Assembly: GCF_040050925.1 (NCBI RefSeq)
Contig: NZ_CP157390.1
Span: forward strand, 248,001 to 312,000
Source: Leifsonia sp. NPDC080035
GTDB taxonomy: Bacteria > Actinomycetota > Actinomycetes > Actinomycetales > Microbacteriaceae
DNA length: 64,000 bases
Reading direction: 5' to 3'
Positions 56,955-64,000 of the stretch are shown here, one piece after another. The notes under the pieces are model-generated. The model was not told the origin of the DNA, searched no databases, and was given only the letters and a program-made list of their open reading frames with translations. How positions within the stretch are numbered: the stretch's first letter is position 1; the number at the start of each line of letters is the position of its first letter. The translations under genes and the position numbers were made by a program.

Positions 56955-56973
56955 TCGCGGCCCCTTCGACCGC

Positions 56974-57030
56974 CGAGGGGCACATTGTTGTCGCTTTCGG
57001 CGCTCGAAAGTGACAACGACGTGCCCCTCG
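56974..57030. repeat. 26-bp imperfect inverted repeat
   Basis: Arms 56974-56999 and 57005-57030 match at 23 of 26 positions around GCGCT. Located between convergent genes; REP-like or terminator. Confidence 0.7.
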
Positions 57031-57049
57031 ACGGTGCGTGTGACGCGAA

Positions 57050-57079
57050 AGAGGGCGCCTCCCGAAGGAGACGCCCTCT
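57050..57079 (-). terminator. groEL terminator
   Basis: AGAGGGCG.CTCC-cgaa-GGAG.CGCCCTCT, 12-bp stem with a tetraloop, just downstream of groEL. Confidence 0.8.
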
Positions 57080-57100
57080 GTCAGCGTGAAGCGGACGGAC

Positions 57101-58720
<1,620 letters not shown>

Positions 58721-58763
58721 GTGTTACTCGTCCCTCCCGGACGTCTGCGAAAGATTCCGTTGA

Positions 58764-58790
58764 TTAGCACTCGATCAGATGGAGTGCTAA
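58764..58790 (-). promoter_or_regulatory. CIRCE operator (HrcA-binding site)
   Basis: TTAGCACTC-N9-GAGTGCTAA, perfect inverted repeat at 58764-58772 and 58782-58790. Confidence 0.95.
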
Positions 58791-59088
58791 AGCGATTCTG
58801 GCACTCGCGGCGGTGGAGTGCAAGACGGGTCCGCGCGTGGCGGACGCCCGGGAGGGGGCGAGGTCAGCGGCGTCGTCGATAGTGGAGGAGGAGGCGGCCC
58901 CCGGAGCGCTCGGAGTCGACCAGGTCGAAGTCCTGCAGCCCGTCCATCAGCCCGGTTCGACGACGGGAACCGGCTCCGCAGAGCTCCGGGCCGCGAATGG
59001 TGAGAAGCGGTGGAATTCCTGGCCGAGTGGCGACATCATGTCACCACTCGGCGCCGGGGTCACCAGAAAAAGAGGACCGGGAACACGA
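58791..59088. other. Intergenic region, one palindrome
   Basis: About 300 bases with no convincing gene. CCGAGTGG.GACAT / ATGTC.CCACTCGG at 59023-59051 is a near-perfect palindrome, probably a second terminator for the cold-shock gene. Otherwise nothing seen. Confidence 0.5.
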
Positions 59089-59118
59089 GAGAGCGCCGCC
59101 CGATCGGGCGGCGCTCTC
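59089..59118 (-). terminator. cspA terminator
   Basis: GAGAGCGCCGCCCGA at 59089-59103 and its exact complement at 59104-59118: a 30-bp perfect palindrome. Confidence 0.8.
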
Positions 59119-59141
59119 GTGGTCGTTCTGACGCTTGCGTA

Positions 59142-59345
59142 CTACACCGGACGCACAGACTCGGCCTGCGGGCCCTTGTTGCCCGAGCCGACCTCGAACT
59201 GCACCTGCTGGCCCTCTTCGAGAACCTTGTAGCCGTTCATGTCAATTGCGGAGTAATGAACGAAAACGTCCTGTCCCCCACCTTCGACGGTGATGAATCC
59301 GTAGCCCTTCTCAGCGTTGAACCACTTCACGGTCCCGTTCGCCAT
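59142..59345 (-). CDS. cspA: Major cold-shock protein
   Basis: 67 aa: MANGTVKWFNAEKGYGFITV, DVFVHYSAI, GPQAESVRPV. RNP1 and RNP2 intact. RNA chaperone. A 150-base untranslated region lies upstream, typical of cold-shock mRNA. Confidence 0.95.
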   Translation of the reverse strand: MANGTVKWFNAEKGYGFITVEGGGQDVFVHYSAIDMNGYKVLEEGQQVQFEVGSGNKGPQAESVRPV

Positions 59346-59502
59346 GCATTACTCCCATTGCTGTGTCGCTCGCACGGTCCAGCGCCGCGCGTTGAATCCC
59401 GATCCTAATGCTTGGTATGCAGGTATTCGCCAGTCTTTTCGCCAATCCGTTACCAAAACGGCGGAAGTTAAACACACGCGAAACAATCGCGGGCGGCGGG
59501 GC

Positions 59503-60063
59503 TCAGCCGGTGTAGTTGCTCCCGAGCACGACGGTGAGGTCGGCGCCCGTGTCGGCGAAGTCCTGCGTCTGCTGGACGGTGGCGCCGGGCAGGGACGCCG
59601 CGACGCCGAGCGCGGCCGCCTGTTTGGCCGGGTCCGCGTAGTAGACGACGGTCTTCGCGACGTTGGTGTTGTCGGCGTTGGCGATCGCGCCGATCTTCCA
59701 GCCCGCCTTCGTCAGCACATCCGAAGCCTTCGCGCCGAGTCCCTCGGTCGCCGTGCCGTTCAGGATGTTGACCGACAGCGACGGGTCGACCGTCGGCGTG
59801 ACCGTCGGGGTCGGCGTCGAGGTGGCGGTCGCGGTGGCGGAGCTCGGGCCGCCCTTCGAGTTGGGCGACGCGTGGAAGCTGATCGAGCCGCTCACCAGCG
59901 AGAGGCCGAAGACGCCGGCGCCGATGAGCACCACCGTGGCGAGAGCCGCCCAGCCGACCGCGATCCAGCCCCGCCCCTTCGGCCGCGGAGCCCGGTGCGC
60001 GCCGACGCGGTGCAGGTCGTCGGGGATCTCGTCGAACCGGTCTCTGGGGTATCTCTGTGCCAT
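59503..60063 (-). CDS. LytR C-terminal domain protein
   Basis: 186 aa from ATG 60063 (MAQRYPRDRFDEIPDDLHRV). One membrane helix (GWAALATVVLIGAGVFGLSL), Ser/Thr/Pro linker (TPTPTVTPTVDPSLS), then the LytR_C domain (VNILNGTATEGLGAKASDVL, VVYYADPAKQAAALGVAASL). Cell-wall related, no catalytic LCP part. Follows the DUF3263 gene by 22 bases. Confidence 0.9.
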   Translation of the reverse strand: MAQRYPRDRFDEIPDDLHRVGAHRAPRPKGRGWIAVGWAALATVVLIGAGVFGLSLVSGSISFHASPNSKGGPSSATATATSTPTPTVTPTVDPSLSVNILNGTATEGLGAKASDVLTKAGWKIGAIANADNTNVAKTVVYYADPAKQAAALGVAASLPGATVQQTQDFADTGADLTVVLGSNYTG

Positions 60064-60085
60064 CTGGTGGGGGTTTCCTCGCGGG

Positions 60086-60385
60086 TCAGTCGGCGGGCGG
60101 GAGCATCCTGGCCTGCCGAGCGGCGAGCCGGCTCTCACGCAGCCGGAGCAGGCGCTTGACGAGCATGGGGTCGTGCTGGAGCGCCTCCGGGCGGTCGATC
60201 AGCGCACCGAGGAGCTGATAGTACCGGGCCGCCGAGAGACCGAACTCCTCGCGGATGGCCTGCTCCTTGGCGCCGGCGTGCCGCCACCACTGGCGCTCGA
60301 ACGCGAGGATCGCGGCGTCACGACCACTCAGGCCGTCCGGCTCCGGCTCGGATCGGTGGTGGTTCGCAGCGTCCGCCACGCGCAC
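60086..60385 (-). CDS. DUF3263 protein
   Basis: 99 aa. DGLSGRDAAILAFERQWWRH, AIREEFGLSAARYYQLLGAL, an HTH-like actinobacterial family of unknown function, usually next to a LytR_C gene as here. GTG 60385. Confidence 0.9.
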   Translation of the reverse strand: MRVADAANHHRSEPEPDGLSGRDAAILAFERQWWRHAGAKEQAIREEFGLSAARYYQLLGALIDRPEALQHDPMLVKRLLRLRESRLAARQARMLPPAD

Positions 60386-60553
60386 CGCCTTCCCTCGCCG
60401 TCCTCGAGCCGACCTGCCCTGCGCTCGCGCATCATCCTAGAGGCGGCCTCCTGTGTGTTGCCCGTTTGGGCGCGGCACGTCGCGCGAGGAAACAGGGAAC
60501 AGACGGCGCGCCCCACCCGTTTAGGCTGGGGAAACGACGAAAGGAAACGCGTG

Positions 60554-60970
60554 ATGGACGCTGCCCAGGAGAACTACGACGTCACCAAGTCGGACGACGA
60601 GTGGCGCCGGGAGCTGAGCCCCGAGCAGTACGCGGTGCTGCGCGAGGCCGCGACCGAGCGTCCCTGGACCGGTGAGCTGCTCGACGAGGGCCGCGCCGGC
60701 CTCTATACCTGTGCCGCCTGCGGCGCGGAGCTGTTCAAGTCGGGCACCAAGTTCGACAGCGGCTGCGGCTGGCCGAGCTTCTACGAGTCCGTCCGCCCGG
60801 AGGCGGTGGAGCTGCTCGAGGACACCAGCCTCGGCATGGTGCGCACCGAGGTCCGCTGCGCAAGCTGCGGCTCGCACCTCGGCCACGTCTTCCCCGACGG
60901 CTTCGGGACGCCGACCGGCGACCGCTACTGCATGAACTCGATCTCGCTGAATTTCACGCCGGATGCCTGA
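60554..60970 (+). CDS. msrB: Peptide-methionine (R)-S-oxide reductase
   Basis: 138 aa from ATG 60554 (GTG 60551 also possible). Repairs methionine-R-sulfoxide. Four zinc Cys (CAACGAELF, CASCGSHLG), GCGWPSFYESV, and the catalytic Cys in GDRYCMNSISL. Overlaps the next gene by 8 bases. Confidence 0.96.
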   Translation: MDAAQENYDVTKSDDEWRRELSPEQYAVLREAATERPWTGELLDEGRAGLYTCAACGAELFKSGTKFDSGCGWPSFYESVRPEAVELLEDTSLGMVRTEVRCASCGSHLGHVFPDGFGTPTGDRYCMNSISLNFTPDA

Positions 60971-61538
60971 TCGGGAGCGAGGGGTGGCCGGCGATCTGGT
61001 CTCCCGCGTCGCGGCCCGCCGCTCGTACTCGCGGGTGACCCCGGACGCCCCGACGCACGAGGAGCTGCTGCCCCTGGTCGCCGCGGCCGGCCGGGTGGCC
61101 GACCACTCCGCGCTGCACCCGTGGCGGCTCATCGAACTGCGCGGCGACGCCCGGGTGCGGCTCGGCCGCGCGTTCGCGAAGGACGCGAAGCTGAGCGGCG
61201 AGGCCGCGGAGAAGCTCGCCGCCAAGCCGCTGCGCTCCTCCCTCCTCCTCGCGGTCGTCTCGGTGCGGACGAAGAGCGAGAAGGTGCCGGGCTGGGAGCA
61301 GGACGCGGTCGCGTCGGGCGTCGCGCACATCCTGAGCCTGCTGCTGCACGACGCGGGCTGGGGCGTGATCTGGCGTACCGGCCACCACACCCGATCCAAG
61401 GCGGTCCATAAGATGCACGGCCTGGCGAGCAACGAGCGGCTGCTCGGCTGGTTGTACGTGGGCGGCATCCCCGAGGACAGCAAGGAGGGTCACCGCAAGA
61501 CGATCGACCCCTCCCGCTTCCTCAGCGTGCTGGAGTAG
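60963..61538 (+). CDS. Nitroreductase family protein
   Basis: 191 aa. RRSYSRVTPDAPTHEELLPL, RVADHSALHPWRLIEL, WEQDAVASGVAHILSLLLHD, GHHTRSKAVHKM: FMN-binding nitroreductase fold. Substrate unknown. Coupled to msrB, so a redox role is likely. Confidence 0.9.
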   Translation: MPDRERGVAGDLVSRVAARRSYSRVTPDAPTHEELLPLVAAAGRVADHSALHPWRLIELRGDARVRLGRAFAKDAKLSGEAAEKLAAKPLRSSLLLAVVSVRTKSEKVPGWEQDAVASGVAHILSLLLHDAGWGVIWRTGHHTRSKAVHKMHGLASNERLLGWLYVGGIPEDSKEGHRKTIDPSRFLSVLE

Positions 61539-61544
61539 CGCCGC

Positions 61545-62504
61545 TCAGGCGTCGACGCGGTCGGCGCGGCGGGAGCCCCAGCGGATGCTGGCGACGGCGA
61601 CCGCGACGAGCGCGAGGGCGGTTCCACCGATCGTCGAGAACGGGATGGGGCCGCCCGTGGTCGGCGCGAACACATCCAGCAGCAGTGCGGTGACCAGCTG
61701 GCCCGCGATGGTGGCAAGGCCCAGCAGCAGGACGCCGGTGATCCGCACCAGCAGGGCAGAGGCGCCGATGAAGACGCAGCCGATGGCGCCGCCGATGTAG
61801 AGCCACGGCTCGGTCGGGAGCGGGTTCGGCAGGCCGGCGAATGCCCAGTCGACGAACATCAGGACGAGCAGCACGACGGTGCCGACGAGGAAGTTGATGA
61901 ACGTGGCGGTCAGGGCGCTCTCCGCGAGGACGCGCACCTGCCCGTTGACGGCCTGCTGCCAGCCCATGCCGAGACCCGCGATGAGTGGGAGCAGCATCAT
62001 CCACACGGGGACGCTGCCGCCGAACTCGGCCGAGACCGCCCAGGCCACCGCGATCAGCGCGACGATCGCGCCGGCCAACCGTGCCGGGGTGAGCGGCCGG
62101 CGGCCGCCGGGGCCGAGGCCGATGCGGTCGAGCACCAGGCCGCTGACCGTCTGACCGGCGACGACGGAGACGGTGAACAGTGCGACGCCCAGAGCCGCGG
62201 CGGCGATCCCCTGGGAGAGCACCAGGAACGAGCCGGCGGCGCCTCCCATCACGTACCACCAGCGCAGCTCGCCGCCGCGCAGCGCACCGCCGACGCGACG
62301 GAGGCCGCGGCGCCCGGCTGGCGCGATCGCGAGCGCGACGATCAGGATGATGAGGCCGGAGCCGAACGAGATCGCGGCGGCCGTGAAGCCGTCGCCGAGT
62401 CGGTGGCCGAGCTCACCGTTGATGCGGGACTGCAGGGCGACGCCCGCCCCGCACACGATGGCGAGGACGAGCGCCAGCCAGAGGGGGAAGCTACGCGCGG
62501 TCAC
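61545..62504 (-). CDS. DMT-superfamily transporter (YdcZ/DUF606 duplication)
   Basis: 319 aa, about ten membrane helices in two similar halves: FPLWLALVLAIVCGAGVALQ, SRINGELGHRLGDGFTAAAI and, in the second half, MMLLPLIAGLGMGWQQAVNG, ESALTATFINFLVGTVVLLV. The QSRINGELG/QQAVNGQVR repeats are the DUF606 signature. Export or uptake of an unknown small molecule. Confidence 0.9.
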   Translation of the reverse strand: MTARSFPLWLALVLAIVCGAGVALQSRINGELGHRLGDGFTAAAISFGSGLIILIVALAIAPAGRRGLRRVGGALRGGELRWWYVMGGAAGSFLVLSQGIAAAALGVALFTVSVVAGQTVSGLVLDRIGLGPGGRRPLTPARLAGAIVALIAVAWAVSAEFGGSVPVWMMLLPLIAGLGMGWQQAVNGQVRVLAESALTATFINFLVGTVVLLVLMFVDWAFAGLPNPLPTEPWLYIGGAIGCVFIGASALLVRITGVLLLGLATIAGQLVTALLLDVFAPTTGGPIPFSTIGGTALALVAVAVASIRWGSRRADRVDA

Positions 62505-62535
62505 TCCCCCAACCCTACGGGGTCAGGGGCGCCGG

Positions 62536-62661
62536 TCAGGGCGCGGGGGCCTCGCCGTCGCTGGGCTCGGGATGCGGCAGCCAGGGGCTGTTCTCCTCGG
62601 GCGCCACCTCCTTCTCCGTCTCGAGGTCGTAGTCGTCGTCGTCCTTCTTCTTGTCCGTCAT
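62536..62661 (-). CDS. Small acidic protein downstream of E2 gene
   Basis: 41 aa from ATG 62661: MTDKKKDDDDYDLETEKEVA, then PEENSPWLPHPEPSDGEAPA. Starts two bases after the E2 stop. Lys/Asp-rich, disordered. Likely real by position and composition; function unknown. Confidence 0.6.
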   Translation of the reverse strand: MTDKKKDDDDYDLETEKEVAPEENSPWLPHPEPSDGEAPAP

Positions 62662-62663
62662 GC

Positions 62664-64000
62664 TCACACCGTACCCGGGGCCTCGGCGGCCAGGAAGGCG
62701 AACGGCGACTCGACCGCGTCCGCGACCTCGCGCAGGAACCCGGCTGCGACCCCGCCGTCGGTGACGCGGTGGTCGAAGACCAGCGAGAGCTGCACGATCC
62801 GGCGCGGGACGACGGCGCCGTCGACCACCCACGGCCGCTCGATCATCCTGCCGACACCGAGGATCGCGACCTCGGGATGGTTGATGATCGCGGCGCTGCC
62901 GTCGACGCCGAGGCTGCCGTAGTTGTTGACGGTGAAGGTGGAGCCGGTGAGGTCGGCAGGAGGCAGCGTGCCCTCGCGCGCGGCGGCCGCCAGCGCGCCG
63001 ATGGCGGCGTCGAGGTCGAGGACGCTCATCCGGTCGGCGCGGCGCACGACCGGGACGACGAGGCCGCGCGGGGTGTCCGCCGCGACGCCGAGATTGACGC
63101 CATTGAAGGTCTCCAGCGCCGTGCCGTCCGCGCTCACCCGGCCGCCGAGCTCGGGATGCCGGACGAGCGACGCGAGCGCGAAGCGGCCGATGAAGGCGAG
63201 CAGGGAGGGAGCGCGGCCACCGGAGGCTGCGGAGGCGAGCCGGCGCCGCGCATCCCACAGCTCCGTCGCGTCGGCGTCCACCCAGACGGTCGCCTCGGGG
63301 ATCTCGCTGCGGCTGCGCACCATCGCGTCGGCGACGGTGCGGCGGAACCGCGAGAACGGGGTGGTCGCGGCGAGCGCGAGGCCGGTGCGCGGGTCGACGG
63401 CGGGGGTCGCCGCGGGCGTGGGCGCGGGCTCGGGGCGGACGGCGGGCTCGGGCGCGACCGCTGGTTCGGCCGTGGGCCCGGAGGTCGCCGCGGTGGGGGC
63501 GGGTGCTGTCGCGGGCTCGGTGGGCGCCGGCGCCGCGGGGAAGATCGCCGCCTCCACGTCGCGCCTGGTCACGACGCCGCCCTCGCCGCTCGGGCGCAGC
63601 GCGGCGATGTCGACGCCGTTCCGGTGCGCGAGCGCGCGCACCACGGGCGACACGACCGGCACCACCCGGCCGGGGGCGGGCGCCGTGATGGTCGAGGAGG
63701 CGGTGGTGCGGGAGCGACGCCGCACCGTGGCGTGATCGGTGGTGCCGTAGCCGACGAGCACCTGGCCGGAGCCGCCGTCCGGTGCGGGCGCGGGCGCATC
63801 CATCGGTGCGGGCGGACCCTCGGGCGCTACCGCCGGCGCGTCATCGCCCACCTCGATCAGCGGGGCGCCGACGAGCACCGTCTCGCCCTCCTCGCCGTGC
63901 AGCGCCGCCACCACGCCGGCGAACGGCGTCGGCACCTCCACGACCGACTTGGCGGTCTCCACCTCTGCGATCGGCTGATCCACCGTCACCACGTCGCCGA
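62664..64000 (-). CDS. Lipoyl E2 acyltransferase of a 2-oxoacid dehydrogenase (5' end beyond window)
   Basis: About 445 codons visible; roughly the first 25-30 residues are outside. Lipoyl domain with VAEVETAKSVVEVPTPFAG (lipoyl-Lys in ETAKS), Pro/Ala linker, peripheral subunit-binding domain (SPVVRALAHRNGVDIAALRP), second linker, and the catalytic domain ending LVFDHRVTDGGVAAGFLREV (HxxxDG). Transfers acyl groups to CoA; branched-chain or pyruvate complex cannot be separated here. Confidence 0.93.
   Translation of the reverse strand, partial: GDVVTVDQPIAEVETAKSVVEVPTPFAGVVAALHGEEGETVLVGAPLIEVGDDAPAVAPEGPPAPMDAPAPAPDGGSGQVLVGYGTTDHATVRRRSRTTASSTITAPAPGRVVPVVSPVVRALAHRNGVDIAALRPSGEGGVVTRRDVEAAIFPAAPAPTEPATAPAPTAATSGPTAEPAVAPEPAVRPEPAPTPAATPAVDPRTGLALAATTPFSRFRRTVADAMVRSRSEIPEATVWVDADATELWDARRRLASAASGGRAPSLLAFIGRFALASLVRHPELGGRVSADGTALETFNGVNLGVAADTPRGLVVPVVRRADRMSVLDLDAAIGALAAAAREGTLPPADLTGSTFTVNNYGSLGVDGSAAIINHPEVAILGVGRMIERPWVVDGAVVPRRIVQLSLVFDHRVTDGGVAAGFLREVADAVESPFAFLAAEAPGTV

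Overview
The window is a piece of a high-GC actinobacterial chromosome, most likely a Microbacteriaceae member (Leifsonia-like; inferred from gene content such as XPB helicase plus helicase-associated partner, DUF3027, DUF3263, DtxR, GroEL with CIRCE, LytR_C protein). From about 41.3 kb to the right edge the sequence is very GC-rich, gene-dense, ordinary core chromosome. From the left edge to 41.3 kb it is clearly lower in GC, especially 14-39 kb, and carries accessory genes.

1-16 kb is a defence island, nearly all on the minus strand: a type I restriction-modification operon (hsdM - RhuM/Fic - hsdS - hsdR, each junction an ATGA overlap), an Mrr-type endonuclease, a large SIR2-family gene broken by one extra base, a Pycsar operon (membrane effector + class III cyclase + a third gene with a winged-helix/PLD-like look), and an ApeA-like HEPN protein. 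Two degenerate fragments resembling C-termini of large serine recombinases lie among them.

16-41 kb is an integrated mobile element of an unusual kind. It ends at the right in tRNA-Arg(CCT), where the 3' end of a large serine recombinase gene runs antisense into the tRNA; a separate tyrosine recombinase lies 1 kb upstream. The element consists of about 25 mostly short genes of mostly unknown function: a sortase-anchored surface protein (LAHTG), two type IV prepilins, two lipoproteins, other secreted or membrane proteins, an FtsK/HerA-like ATPase behind a four-helix membrane protein, a MobC-like protein, a DUF2958 protein, a metallophosphoesterase and two paralogous HTH + coiled-coil proteins. 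No replication initiator or relaxase is recognised.

The most striking feature is its regulatory architecture. Almost every gene or small operon has its own strong hairpin terminator and its own promoter-like leader drawn from two families: (1) CCGATAT(A/T), often preceded at 25 bp or 16-17 bp by CGTTTCTC(C/G)A; (2) TGTGCA-N17-GTTAGG, with the reverse complement of the same box (TCGAGAAACG) inside the spacer. The same decamer occurs about six times, three at exact 15-bp spacing, in an iteron-like cluster at 17.20-17.36 kb beside a 23-bp inverted repeat and a 1.2-kb hairpin-rich non-coding stretch. I read this as one DNA-binding factor linking an origin- or centromere-like locus to an element-wide regulon. 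Leaders also carry small hairpins, several with 7-nt loops whose stems co-vary, and one unit (32.22-32.33 kb) has promoter, hairpin and terminator but no convincing gene.

41.3-64 kb is core chromosome: HNH endonuclease, NlpC/P60 protein with a possible c-di-AMP riboswitch, DtxR regulator, serC, DUF2530/DUF3027 (overlapping convergently), cold-shock proteins, XPB helicase pair, an APH-like kinase, a RibD-like reductase, a FolP-like protein, a ferredoxin reductase, a two-component system, groEL under CIRCE, a LytR_C protein, DUF3263, msrB, a nitroreductase, a YdcZ-type transporter, and the 3' part of a lipoyl E2 acyltransferase gene.
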